A DNA stretch of 64,000 bases from JBMNKL01 sp050952225 (GCA_050952225.1 JBMNKL010000003.1:186001-250000), one strand, 5' to 3'. Shown: positions 17,069-25,651, numbered from the stretch's first letter. The notes: a model not told the origin generated them from the letters alone. Translations and numbers: made by a program.

Positions 17069-17587
17069 ATTATCAGGAGCAAACATGAATATATGATTAA
17101 TGAGGAGATCAGGGACAAGGAAGTGCGTTTGATTGATTCTGACGGATCCATGCTGGGCATTATGCCTGTCAAGGATGCTCAGAAGATAGCGGCTAATAAG
17201 AATCTTGACCTTGTTAAGATTGCTCCGCATGCTGTCCCGCCCGTTTGCAAAATCATGGATTACGGGAAGTATATGTTTGAGATTGCAAAAAGGGAAAAGG
17301 AAGCGAAAAAGAACCAGAGGATAATCAATGTCAAGGAAGTTTGGATCAAACCAACGATTGAAGAACACGACTTCAGCTTCAAGGCAAAAAACGCATACAG
17401 ATTCTTGAAAGAAGGGGACAAGGTAAAAGTTGGTGTGCGGTTCAGGGGCAGGGAAATGAATTATACATCTCTGGGCGAACAGATGCTCAATAAATTCGCA
17501 GAAGCTGTCGCGGAAGTGGGAACAGTGGAAAGAAAGCCTAAACTGGAAGGCAGGAACATGATCATGATACTCAATCCCAAGCAGTAA
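17069..17587 (+). CDS. infC: translation initiation factor IF-3 with an AUU start codon
   Basis: IF-3 prevents premature 50S joining and checks the start codon. The N-domain begins INEEIRDKEVRLI, the linker region is KREKEAKKNQR, and the C-domain (KEVWIKPTIEEHDFSFK to NMIMILNPK) is complete, 172 residues in all. The usual start finders would choose ATG 17093, but that has no SD. In the same frame ATT 17069 stands six bases after GGAGG (17058-17062). AUU starts on infC are known in E. coli, Bacillus and Geobacillus and let IF-3 regulate its own synthesis. The extra eight residues also restore the expected N-terminal length. Confidence 0.9.
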   Translation: MIRSKHEYMINEEIRDKEVRLIDSDGSMLGIMPVKDAQKIAANKNLDLVKIAPHAVPPVCKIMDYGKYMFEIAKREKEAKKNQRIINVKEVWIKPTIEEHDFSFKAKNAYRFLKEGDKVKVGVRFRGREMNYTSLGEQMLNKFAEAVAEVGTVERKPKLEGRNMIMILNPKQ

Positions 17588-17655
17588 GGCATTTGCATCG
17601 GCTACGGGCAATACTTGGGGATTGCCGCAGACAGACAAGTTAAGGAGGAGTTTAT

Positions 17656-17850
17656 ATGGCAAAATTGAAAACACACAGCGCATCCAAGAAAAGGTTTAAA
17701 ATAACCGCTACGGGGAAGGTTAAAATGAGTCACGCTTTCAGAAGCCACAGGCTTATATCGAAGGCGAGAAAAGCAAAGAAACACCACAGGCGTGGAGCTT
17801 ATGCTTCTTCCGCAGACGAGGCGACTATCAAGAAGACTTATTCCATATAA
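17656..17850 (+). CDS. rpmI: 50S ribosomal protein L35
   Basis: Small basic protein of 64 residues with the family start MAKLKTHSASKKRFK and the KVKMSHAFRSH and KKHHRR segments. AAGGAGGAG precedes ATG 17656. Middle gene of the conserved infC-rpmI-rplT operon, probably under the L20 leader. In this gene order, L35 lies 95 bases before rplT. Confidence 0.97.
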   Translation: MAKLKTHSASKKRFKITATGKVKMSHAFRSHRLISKARKAKKHHRRGAYASSADEATIKKTYSI

Positions 17851-17945
17851 GTAAGAGGGCACAGACGCATAAGTGAAAGTGTTGGCAAGACGTTCAGGAA
17901 AGAAGCATAAACGAGACGTATAAGGCAAGAAAGGAGAAGATTTTT

Positions 17946-18299
17946 ATGGCAAGAGTCAAAGGCGCAATGAGGACGCGTGCGAGACACAAGAAAGTACTCA
18001 AGCTTGCCAAGGGTTATTTCGGAGGCAAGAGCAAGCTTTTTAGAATAGCAAACCAGGCAGTTATGAAGTCCCTTTCATATGCGTACAGGGATAGGAGAGC
18101 ACGGAAGAGGGATTTCAGGCGGCTATGGATAACCAGGATTAACGCTGCCGCAAGGATGAACGGGATGAGCTACAGCAAATTTATGAACGGCCTCAAGAAA
18201 GCCGGTATCGGCCTTAACAGGAAAATGCTCGCCGATATGGCCGTAAATGACGCGGAGGCCTTTGCTCAGCTGGTTGAAAGCGTGAGAAACGGCGGTTAA
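17946..18299 (+). CDS. rplT: 50S ribosomal protein L20
   Basis: Essential early assembly protein of the 50S subunit and the repressor of its own operon. 117 residues: a long basic N-terminal helix (MARVKGAMRTRARHKK, LAKGYFGGKSKLFRIA) that penetrates 23S rRNA, and a globular C-domain (LWITRINAAARMNGMSYSKF) that in the known system binds the leader mRNA. AAGGAGAAG precedes ATG 17946. The terminator stem begins within its last codons. Confidence 0.98.
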   Translation: MARVKGAMRTRARHKKVLKLAKGYFGGKSKLFRIANQAVMKSLSYAYRDRRARKRDFRRLWITRINAAARMNGMSYSKFMNGLKKAGIGLNRKMLADMAVNDAEAFAQLVESVRNGG

Positions 18300-18318
18300 T
18301 ACCGCCGCTTTGTTTTTG
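18290..18318 (+). terminator. rho-independent terminator of the infC operon
   Basis: CGGCGGT-TAAT-ACCGCCG hairpin (18290-18307) followed by CTTTGTTTTTG. The 5' arm overlaps the last codon and stop of rplT. Confidence 0.85.
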
Positions 18319-18364
18319 TAATAAAGTAATTCCGGTTCATGAAACGGCTTTTAAGGAGTAATGA

Positions 18365-19169
18365 ATGATCAGGCTGACAGGAAGCAGTAATCCGGTCATA
18401 AAAGAGGTCAGGTCTCTTAGGAACAGGAGTGCCAGGGAAAAGAAAGGGATTTATTTCATAGAAGGTTCCAAGTTTGTGGCCGAGGCATTGAAAGAAAACA
18501 CTGATATTCTTTATATCATCATGTCCGATATGTTCCTGGCGGGGCAAGGGAAGGAAGAACTGGCGGACATAATTGAAAAATCTTCGATAAGATGCTATGG
18601 AGTTCCCGAAAGCTTATTCGGTTCAATATCGGATACACGGACCCCGCAAGGCATATTGGCCGTGCTTCGCCTGCAAAGACAGGCGCTTAAAGAAGCTGTT
18701 CCTGGAAAAGGCATGCTGGTTGTAATGGACAATGTCAGGGACCCCGGCAATATGGGTACGATTATCAGGACGGCCGACGCCGCGGGCTGCGCAGGCGTTA
18801 TAGTCACCGACGGCTGTGTCGATGTTTTCAACCCAAAGGTGCTTCGCTCAACCATGGGATCGATTTTCCATATTCCGGTCTACCACTGCGGCAGCGTGGA
18901 AGAGGCTCTGAAAAAAGTAAAGGAATCGGGCTTCTTGATATGCGCGTCGCACCTGGAAGGTGCAACCGATATTTTTGACGTGGATCTTGACAGGCAATGT
19001 AGCGTTGGTTATCGGAAGCGAAGCCGGGGGAGTAAGCGAAGCGGCGGTGCGAAATGCCGATTTGCTGGTAAGAATACCGATGGCGGGCAGGGCCGAGTCG
19101 CTGAATGTATCCGTCGCTGCCGGAATTATGATGTTTGAAGCCGTGCGCCAGAAGAAGGGATATTGTTAG
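18365..19169 (+). pseudogene. SpoU/TrmH-family RNA methyltransferase with a +1 frameshift
   Basis: SPOUT-class 2'-O-methyltransferase that would act on rRNA or tRNA. ATG 18365 follows AAGGAG. The N-terminal L30e-like domain (SRYxxR-type RSLRNRSAREKKGIYFIEG) and motif VMDNVRDPGNMGTIIRTADA are intact. Near 18989 one extra G in GATCTTGACAGG throws the frame: the following codons read nonsense to 19138. The conserved cofactor-binding part (ALVIGSEAGGVS, RIPMAGRAESLNVSVAAGIM) continues in the +1 frame to 19169. Removing one base gives about 267 residues, normal for the family. As read, the SAM-binding knot is lost. Homologues often sit directly downstream of rplT. Confidence 0.85.
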
Positions 19170-19567
19170 AATATATTCCTCATGTTCGGCAATTCCTTTT
19201 CCGGAATATGGCTGACATATTTTGCGAGGGCTGAGGCTTCGGATAACGATGAAGCCTTGTCGCATGTTTCAACAAATCTTTGAAGGCGTGAGAGCGTAAT
19301 GTCGATATTGTCTATTTCCTGGTGATCCACTAATGCCGACCACTTACCTTTTACTTTTTCGACCATTCCATGATTTACCCGGTCCAATGAATTGCCGGCA
19401 TTTTTCCAGTCTTCGGATACGATGTTTTCTTCAAGCTCTTTGATAGGTTGCGTCATCTTTTGTGAATCATTGTAGAGCACCCGTTGCGCGGTTATTCCCG
19501 AGGATATGATTAAAAGCATCAGCAATATGATTACGGCTGTTATTTTAATTGTAACGCCCTGCTTCAT
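19166..19567 (-). CDS. DUF4363 family protein
   Basis: 133 residues with an N-terminal membrane anchor or signal (about 8-28, ITAVIILLMLLIISSG) and a helical, charged remainder that should face outside. DUF4363 proteins are commonly encoded right after DUF421 (YetF-like) genes in Bacillota, and here the ATG overlaps the DUF421 stop (ATGA), so they are coupled. Function unknown. Its stop overlaps the 3' end of the convergent methyltransferase gene by four bases. Confidence 0.85.
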   Translation of the reverse strand: MKQGVTIKITAVIILLMLLIISSGITAQRVLYNDSQKMTQPIKELEENIVSEDWKNAGNSLDRVNHGMVEKVKGKWSALVDHQEIDNIDITLSRLQRFVETCDKASSLSEASALAKYVSHIPEKELPNMRNIF

Positions 19568-20261
19568 TTGTGTGTGTTTGCCGCTCCTTTCTCATATCCC
19601 TGGATATGCAGCCTGCCGGAAGGGTCGATGCAGGCATACAGAACCTGGCCGGGGTTGTCGTAATGCTTCTTGCGCAGTTCCGTTTCAAGCCATGAAAATG
19701 TCCTTCCCGGCTTTTTTCAGGTTATCCGACAATACACGGCCGTCGATTATTGCGTCTATCGGTATGTTTTCATAATCGGTCTTTATATTCATATCTTCGG
19801 GTGTAAGCGGCCTTTTTTGAGATTTTGGCATGACGCTCAACTGACCGTTTGTCTCAAGCACGGCATATTCTACATCGGCTAAGTTCGGGTAATTATTTAT
19901 TCTGAGTTGTTCGAGGAGGTCGTTGAGCGTATATAATTCTTTCTGCAATTCCTTTTCTCTTATTTTCCCTTTTTCGATCAATATTGTCGGTTTGCCGCAA
20001 ATCAAAGCCCTTGCCCGTATGCTTTTCAATGAAAGAAACGACATAAGAAGCTGTGCCTGCCAGCAATGTTATTATAGGTATTATTCCGTTAAGAAGCGGA
20101 ATGCCGGTGTCCTGCATCGGTACGGCGGCCAGTTCGGATATCATGATGGCGGCTGCAAGCTCAAATGGCTGCAGCTGTCCTATTTGCCGTTTTCCCATGA
20201 TTCTCATTACGATTACGACTATCAGGTAAAGTATAAGCGCCCTGGCGAATACTACCAGCAT
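19564..20261 (-). pseudogene. DUF421 (YetF-like) membrane protein with two +1 frameshifts
   Basis: YetF-family inner-membrane protein. ATG 20261 follows GGGGAG. The first part, with two or three helices (VVIVMRIMGKRQIGQL, ELAAAIMISELAAVP), runs to ASYV near 20042, then shifts. SFLSLKSIRARALICGKP onward (the YetF cytoplasmic domain, NNYPNLADVEYAVLETNGQ) is in a second frame to a stop at 19685. The last part (WLETELRKKHYDN, VLYACIDPSGRLHIQG) lies in a third frame and ends at TGA 19564-19566, overlapping the DUF4363 start. Each junction is explained by one extra base. Two independent insertions in under 700 bp make this the clearest candidate for a decayed or mis-sequenced gene. Confidence 0.85.
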
Positions 20262-20443
20262 CAGGCAATCTCCCCTTTATTGGGTATTTATAGATGTACT
20301 TTCAGCAATCACTCATATTCTTTACAAAGCATATAAAGGTTATTCAGTTTAGGACGACAGGAAACGTTTATATTTTTTGCCCTGAATATTATGTGTGAAT
20401 ATGCGCAAACTAATCTGGAATACAAACTAAAAGGAGGGATAAT

Positions 20444-20641
20444 ATGTCTTTGACAACAAGGGAACTGCTGTATATCCAGGATAATATCAAAATGACCGAA
20501 AACTCGATTAAATTAATGCAATCTTGCGCTGAAATGGCCTCTGATCCCCAGATTAAAGGCCTTTGCCAGAGTATGGCGAGGGAGCATCAGCAGGATTTGC
20601 AAACGCTTATCAGGCATGTAAACGCCAGTAACGTACAATAA
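20444..20641 (+). CDS. small spore coat-associated protein (CotF-like partner)
   Basis: 65-residue helical protein (MSLTTRELLYIQDNIKM) with no Cys-rich or membrane region except one Cys pair-like stretch (SCAEMA, GLCQSM). AAAAGGAGG precedes ATG 20444. It lies 11 bases upstream of the CotF-domain gene and shares its ferritin-like helical character (TENSIKLMQSC, REHQQDLQTLIRHV). Such tandem short genes are common spore coat genes in Clostridia. Probably expressed in the mother cell during sporulation; the promoter class could not be read with confidence. Confidence 0.75.
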   Translation: MSLTTRELLYIQDNIKMTENSIKLMQSCAEMASDPQIKGLCQSMAREHQQDLQTLIRHVNASNVQ

Positions 20642-20652
20642 GGAGGTAAAAA

Positions 20653-20928
20653 ATGATGAGATTAAGTGATAAGGAAATCGCTCAGACACTGCTTAATGAG
20701 CATAAGCTTTTTGCAACTTCTTTGACAAATCTCGTGCTTGAGAGTTCGAACCAGTCATTGAGAAATGACGCAGCCGGTCTTTTGAGCAGGGCATTTCAGC
20801 ATCAGAAGAACATATATGACCTGATGGCGCAGAAAGGTTGGTATACGGTGCAGCAAGCAACCCCGCAGGAGATTAACGCGGCGAAACAGGAAGTAAGCAA
20901 AGTACAGTCATCTGTCGGCTACATGTAA
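20653..20928 (+). CDS. CotF-family spore coat protein
   Basis: 91 residues matching the CotF coat domain: LSDKEIAQTLLNEHKLFATS at the start and AFQHQKNIYDLMAQKGWY near the end, the latter a strong family signature. It would be incorporated in the spore coat. ATG 20653 (or the adjacent ATG 20656) follows AAGGAGG. Second gene of a two-gene operon closed by the terminator at 20965-21001. Confidence 0.88.
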   Translation: MMRLSDKEIAQTLLNEHKLFATSLTNLVLESSNQSLRNDAAGLLSRAFQHQKNIYDLMAQKGWYTVQQATPQEINAAKQEVSKVQSSVGYM

Positions 20929-20964
20929 TGCGCGGCCGGATTTGCTTCGCAAATGGCTATAAAC

Positions 20965-21001
20965 AAAAAAAGCAGGCGGTGTGAACCACCCTGCTTTTTT
21001 G
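20965..21001. terminator. bidirectional terminator between coat and SASP genes
   Basis: AGCAGGCGGT-GTGA-ACCACCCTGCT stem (one mismatch), flanked by an A-run on the left and TTTTTTG on the right. It can serve the coat operon on + and the SASP gene on -. Confidence 0.85.
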
Positions 21002-21014
21002 TTATCAAAGATTG

Positions 21015-21206
21015 CTATTTCTTGATTTCATAGTTGTTTCCGGTATAAGATTCAAACACCTTTTTTACTATATTGCCACCGATCTTACCTGCATCTCTCG
21101 ATGCGATGTCACCGTTATAACCCTGCTTAAGATTTACGCCAACCTGGCTGGCGATTTCATATTTCATCTTTTCAAACGCAGTCTTGCTTCTGCTGTTGTT
21201 AGCCAT
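21015..21206 (-). CDS. alpha/beta-type small acid-soluble spore protein (SASP)
   Basis: 63-residue DNA-binding protein that coats spore DNA and protects it from UV and heat. It carries the two SASP blocks: the germination-protease recognition region YEIASQVGVNL and the helix-turn motif NGDIASRDAGKIGGNIVKKV. GAGGAGGTGATA precedes ATG 21206. Strong evidence that the organism forms endospores. A possible sigma-G promoter lies upstream. Confidence 0.95.
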   Translation of the reverse strand: MANNSRSKTAFEKMKYEIASQVGVNLKQGYNGDIASRDAGKIGGNIVKKVFESYTGNNYEIKK

Positions 21207-21239
21207 TTTATCACCTCCTCAGTAACTATTGTGTCAAAA

Positions 21240-21269
21240 AAGTATGCGTTTATTACATGAAAGATATGG
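21240..21269 (-). promoter_or_regulatory. possible sigma-G promoter of the SASP gene
   Basis: On the minus strand CCATA (21269-21265), 18-bp spacer, CATACTT (21246-21240). The sigma-G consensus is GHATR and CATNHTA; there is one mismatch in each box. The position, 34 bases before ATG, fits. Confidence 0.4.
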
Positions 21270-21363
21270 CTGATAATTTTACTGAGAAGGTACATTTTGG
21301 CATAATATATTCGGCATGAATAGTTAAACATTATTTATATACGGAAAGTTTAAATTAAGCATT

Positions 21364-22620
21364 ATGGAGATGATTTTACTGAATTCGTCAGCAAAAACAA
21401 TGTGCTGTATTTTAATAACTGTCTTGGTTTTTATGCCTGCTTTTTCACCCGGTAACTGCGGCGTGTTTTCGGTATCGGCGTCTGAAACCGGAGTTCTATC
21501 CGGCAATAAACAGCTTATATTGAACGCTAAGGCGGTGGTCTTGATAGAAGAGTCCTCAGGCCGCGTGTTGTATTCGAAGAATGCAACGGAGAAGCGTTCC
21601 ATTGCGAGCACGACAAAGATAATGACCGCCCTTACGGCGCTTGAGAACGGGAACCTTGAAGATGCGGTTACGGTAAGCAAAAGGGCTGCGAGCATAGGCG
21701 GTTCGACAATAGGCCTGAGGGCAGGGGAAAAGTATACACTTAAAGAGATGCTATATGCGCTTCTTATGATTTCAGCCAACGATGCTGCAATTGCAATCGC
21801 GGAGCATGTCGGCGGTACTGTCGAAAACTTCGCGGCAATGATGAACAAAAGGGCTGCTTCACTCGGGGCGGCGGATTCAAATTTTGTGACGCCACATGGC
21901 CTGGACAGGGGAAACCAGTACTCAACGGCCTACGACGTGGCGCTGATTACGAGGGAAGCTTTGAAAAACCCGGTTTTTGCGGAAATAGTGTCAACAACTT
22001 CATCAAGTATAAGCGGCCATAACCTTTACAATACGAATGAACTTCTCGGATCATACCAGGGAGTTGACGGTGTAAAGACGGGCTATACGGGCAAAGCAGG
22101 AAGATGTCTTGTAACGACGGCAAAAAGGGACGGTATGCGGCTGATTTCCGTTGTTCTCGGCTCTCCTACCAGGGGTGCAAGGGCGGAGGCAACAAGGAAG
22201 CTGCTGGATTATGGATTTGATAATTTCAAAATGCACAGGCTGAGGAAGTCGGGTGAGATATACGCCAGGGTGCCTGTATACAGGGGAGTGAAAGGGCACG
22301 TGCCCTTGATGGTGGAGCGGGATATTGTCCTTCCATTAACCGAAGATGAGGTTGAGATAATCAAGGAGAAAAAGCTTGTTCCCGGAGTGCTTAACGCACC
22401 TGTATACGCTGGCATGGAATCCGGATTCCTGGAATACAGGCTCAACGGAGAAGTGTTGGCGCAAAGCGCGCTCAAGGTATCGGAGAATATCCGTAAAAAA
22501 ACATATTTGGACTACTTAAGTACCATATTTAAATCCTGGTGCAGAATGATGCGCAATGGAATGTTTCCAGGAACATGGGGAGGTACCTGTCCCCCTGTCC
22601 CATCGGCCTGGTGTGTGTGA
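21364..22620 (+). CDS. D-alanyl-D-alanine carboxypeptidase (DacF/PBP5 type)
   Basis: Low-molecular-mass penicillin-binding protein that trims the terminal D-Ala of peptidoglycan stem peptides. An N-terminal signal peptide (about 12-40) is followed by the S11 serine peptidase domain: SxxK as STTK (Ser82/Lys85), SxN as SAND, and KTG as VKTGYTGKAG. A C-terminal beta domain follows (about 290-390). Length 418. The start is uncertain: ATG 21364, ATG 21370 or a later codon, as GGAG lies between them. The last about 20 residues (FPGTWGGTCPPVPSAWCV) look foreign and are encoded by a GGTACC/CTGTCCCC-rich stretch. They replace the usual amphipathic membrane anchor. Confidence 0.93.
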   Translation: MEMILLNSSAKTMCCILITVLVFMPAFSPGNCGVFSVSASETGVLSGNKQLILNAKAVVLIEESSGRVLYSKNATEKRSIASTTKIMTALTALENGNLEDAVTVSKRAASIGGSTIGLRAGEKYTLKEMLYALLMISANDAAIAIAEHVGGTVENFAAMMNKRAASLGAADSNFVTPHGLDRGNQYSTAYDVALITREALKNPVFAEIVSTTSSSISGHNLYNTNELLGSYQGVDGVKTGYTGKAGRCLVTTAKRDGMRLISVVLGSPTRGARAEATRKLLDYGFDNFKMHRLRKSGEIYARVPVYRGVKGHVPLMVERDIVLPLTEDEVEIIKEKKLVPGVLNAPVYAGMESGFLEYRLNGEVLAQSALKVSENIRKKTYLDYLSTIFKSWCRMMRNGMFPGTWGGTCPPVPSAWCV

Positions 22621-22624
22621 TGCC

Positions 22625-22653
22625 TTGAATGTTTGAATCTTGTCAGATATAAT
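22625..22653 (+). promoter_or_regulatory. sigma-A promoter for the radical SAM gene
   Basis: TTGAAT (22625-22630), 17 bp, TATAAT (22648-22653). Its position directly after the dacF stop and 22 bp before ATG 22675 supports that start. Confidence 0.65.
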
Positions 22654-22674
22654 AGCCTCACAGCGAGGTTTATT

Positions 22675-24603
22675 ATGAAAACGTTGATTGTTGCGCTTAA
22701 TTCAAAATACATACATTCATCACTGGCCGCATGGTACCTTAAGGCTTCTTGCGGCCCCGGCTGTGGCGATGTTTTTGTCAGGGAATACACTATCAACGAA
22801 AACATGGAGCGTATTTTGTCATCCATTTATTCGGAAAAACCTGATATAGTCGCATTTTCATGCTATATCTGGAATATATCCCATGTGCATCGCCTGGCAA
22901 GCAGCCTGAAAAAGGTTTCGCCCGGGACAATTATTGTGCTTGGAGGGCCGGAGGTCTCGTACGACGCAGAGGATATATTGGCTGGTTGCGATTATGTTGA
23001 CTATGTCATGGCTGGTGAAGGGGAAAGGTCGTTTCCCGGCTTCTTATCCTGCATGGAGCGCGCAGGGATTTTTTCCACTGGCGGCGTTTCCGGCCGGGCT
23101 GGTTGTGAAAATCTTTTGCAAGAGAATGACCAGGCTTGCAGCCGGGATGTACCGGGGCTGAAATCTATTGACGGCCTTGCATGGCGTTCGGATGAAGGCA
23201 TTGTTGTGTCCGCCCCCGCTGTAATTGAGGACCTGGACAGCATTCCGTCGCCATATACGAACGAAATGCTGTCGGCATTGGATGATAGAATAGTTTACTT
23301 CGAATCTTCCAGGGGGTGTCCTTTTTCATGCAGCTATTGCCTGTCATCGGTATCGGGAGGGGTCAGGTATTTTTCACTGGAAAGGGTCTTCCGTGATTTG
23401 GACAGGCTGGTTTTCTCGGGAGTAAAGCAGGTAAAATTCGTAGACAGGACTTTCAATGCGTCAAGATCAAGGGCGAAGGATATAATCCGGCATATACTCA
23501 AGCTAAGCGAATCAGGCTCCCGGTGCAATTTTCATTTTGAAGTCGGGGCAGACCTGTTTGATGAAGAAATGCTGAACATGCTTGAAAACTCGCCCAAAGG
23601 GCTGATACAAATCGAGGCCGGGATACAGAGTACGAATAATGAAACGCTGGTTTCGATAAACAGGAAGACCGATTTGAAGAAAGCGCTTGAAAACCTGGAA
23701 AGGATAGTGAAGAGCGGAAATGTCCATGTACATGCCGATTTAATAGCCGGATTGCCTTACGAGGATTACTGTTCCTTCAGGAATTCGTTCAATGGTGTTT
23801 ATAAAGTGAAGCCGCATCATCTGCAGGTTGGATTCCTAAAGTTCCTTAAGGGGACAGACATGCGGAAACGGGCATATGAGGATGGTTTTGTGTTTAATGA
23901 CTGCCCGCCCTATGAAGTGCTCGGCGGAAAACATATCGGTTTTGACGAGTTGATTGTTTTAAAAGACATTGCTTTTGTGGTGGATAAATATTATAACAGC
24001 GGCCGTTTTGCTTTTTCATTGGATTACGTTATTTCAAGGCATTTTTCAACAGCTTTTGATTTTTATGAGAAATTCTCGTCTTTTTTGAAAGAGGAAGGAT
24101 TCATGGATAGCAATTGGGCGGCCAGGGAATTATATATGTTCCTTTACCGGTTTGGGTCAGGCTTGATGAACAAGGATGAATTGACAGGTTTTTGCGAACT
24201 GCTCAGGCTTGATTTCCTTGCCTCCGACAGGTCGGGGTCGCCGCCTGGATTCCTGGCTAAGAAATATGAACCCGGTTTTCGCGACCGTTGTTATAGCTTC
24301 CTCAAGGATACTGGCCGTATTGACGGAATAATTCCCGGGGCGGAAAACATCCCGGTAAAACTGCTGAAGAAAGTACATTTTGAACAGTTTCGTTTTGGCT
24401 CCATTCCGATTGCAGTGGATAACGCATTTGTGCATTTCCCGTGCAAAGACACCGTTGCCATTCAGGCTAACAAAGAGTGCACCGCGGCGCATGTTGCAGC
24501 AAGTGATTCCCCGCGGGCGAACGAGCCTGTCACGTTGCTTTTCTGTTACTTCTCACGGGATAAAGTAACGGGACGGTATCCTTTTTTCCGCGTTAACATA
24601 TAA
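22675..24603 (+). CDS. B12-binding-domain radical SAM protein (DUF4080 type)
   Basis: About 642 residues. An N-terminal cobalamin-binding-like Rossmann domain (about 1-140, PDIVAFSCYIWNI, GPEVSYDAEDIL) is followed by the radical SAM core with the cluster motif RGCPFSCSYC (Cys215, Cys219, Cys222) and GG/E-type motifs (IQIEAGIQSTN, VHADLIAGLPYED). A C-terminal DUF4080-like region ends the protein. The canonical B12-binding DxHxxG is not evident, so cobalamin use is doubtful. The reaction is unknown. ATG 22675 has GCGAGG upstream and a promoter just before it; a longer frame from 22633 would overlap that promoter. Confidence 0.85.
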   Translation: MKTLIVALNSKYIHSSLAAWYLKASCGPGCGDVFVREYTINENMERILSSIYSEKPDIVAFSCYIWNISHVHRLASSLKKVSPGTIIVLGGPEVSYDAEDILAGCDYVDYVMAGEGERSFPGFLSCMERAGIFSTGGVSGRAGCENLLQENDQACSRDVPGLKSIDGLAWRSDEGIVVSAPAVIEDLDSIPSPYTNEMLSALDDRIVYFESSRGCPFSCSYCLSSVSGGVRYFSLERVFRDLDRLVFSGVKQVKFVDRTFNASRSRAKDIIRHILKLSESGSRCNFHFEVGADLFDEEMLNMLENSPKGLIQIEAGIQSTNNETLVSINRKTDLKKALENLERIVKSGNVHVHADLIAGLPYEDYCSFRNSFNGVYKVKPHHLQVGFLKFLKGTDMRKRAYEDGFVFNDCPPYEVLGGKHIGFDELIVLKDIAFVVDKYYNSGRFAFSLDYVISRHFSTAFDFYEKFSSFLKEEGFMDSNWAARELYMFLYRFGSGLMNKDELTGFCELLRLDFLASDRSGSPPGFLAKKYEPGFRDRCYSFLKDTGRIDGIIPGAENIPVKLLKKVHFEQFRFGSIPIAVDNAFVHFPCKDTVAIQANKECTAAHVAASDSPRANEPVTLLFCYFSRDKVTGRYPFFRVNI

Positions 24604-24634
24604 ATGTGAAGAGATGCCTTAACAGCGTGCCTGC

Positions 24635-25651
24635 TCAGGTAATGTTTTTCAAAATGTTGAATTCTTTATTTGCAATATCGGCAAGTTCCTTTTGTATTTT
24701 ATCTTTATAAGATTTGTCCCTGGATATTCTGCATTTCAGTACAATGTTGATCAGCTTTTTCATTCTCGCCTCTATCTCGTATAGATCAGCAAGCAGCGAG
24801 TCACTTACATTGTAATATCCTTTTTCGGATAAATAGCGGAACCTCAGGCACATCATGGTCTTATGGTCACTCAGCAAATGGAATGGCCTTATGTCAATTT
24901 CATGAGGATCATAAGATGTGACGTTCCCGATATAGTTGCTCAAAGATTCATATACCTGTATCCCGAAAACTATATCCGGCTTGTTGTATTCGTTGTACAG
25001 CTCCCAATATTCCGGTGTTGTCCCGTTTATGTAGGCCTTAATGAAGTTTAAAATGTTCATGATATCGAATTTATAATCGCAGCTTTCATTAAAAGTATAA
25101 AGGTATATCATTTTATTAAGATAGTCCGGATTTGTTGTAAGATTATATGTATTGTAAGCCTTTAGACAATCGGAAAAAGATAATTCTTCATAACTATATA
25201 TGCCAAAATTAAAAAAGTCGGAGACGAATAATATCTCTTTGCTCATGTCATATCCATAAATTAATATGTCATGATGAAGGTTCATTCTCATATAGCGTAT
25301 GCTGAACGGAACAAAGTAATAATTCAGCATAGTGTGTACATACTGTCCGGCATTTATGCGGTCTATAACGAAATGAACAAAGGATTCCCACTTTGTTTCG
25401 GCAAGGTCCCTGTTAATCTTTTGGGTAAGAATCCATTTGCAACTGTCAGATGGCCTGATTTCATAAGGAAGAGGGAAATAGAAATCTCCCCAATTATGTT
25501 TATAGTCCCTGTTTATATATAATTGTATATAATTACTGTAAATCCAATCATATGTATTTTCGTAGTTTGACAGAATGGATAATAAATGAGCATGTTGTGT
25601 GTAGGTAGTTATCATGGGATATTTTGCAGGAAGTATTTTCCGGTTGCTCAA
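24635..25651 (-). CDS. uncharacterised protein, weakly BtrH-like peptidase-fold
   Basis: 338 residues, rich in Tyr, Asn, Ile and Lys, and encoded by DNA clearly more AT-rich than its neighbours. TTG 25651 is preceded by GAGGTGGTG at good spacing. There is no signal peptide or transmembrane helix. The central stretch (HVIDR-like VHFVIDRINAGQYVHTM, then HHDILIYGYDMSKEIL) recalls the N-terminal domain of butirosin-type BtrH cysteine-protease-like proteins, where a His and a GYD motif follow each other. This is inference from pattern only. It stands alone and divergent from the TadE-like genes. Composition suggests acquisition by transfer. No firm function. Confidence 0.6.
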   Translation of the reverse strand: MSNRKILPAKYPMITTYTQHAHLLSILSNYENTYDWIYSNYIQLYINRDYKHNWGDFYFPLPYEIRPSDSCKWILTQKINRDLAETKWESFVHFVIDRINAGQYVHTMLNYYFVPFSIRYMRMNLHHDILIYGYDMSKEILFVSDFFNFGIYSYEELSFSDCLKAYNTYNLTTNPDYLNKMIYLYTFNESCDYKFDIMNILNFIKAYINGTTPEYWELYNEYNKPDIVFGIQVYESLSNYIGNVTSYDPHEIDIRPFHLLSDHKTMMCLRFRYLSEKGYYNVSDSLLADLYEIEARMKKLINIVLKCRISRDKSYKDKIQKELADIANKEFNILKNIT

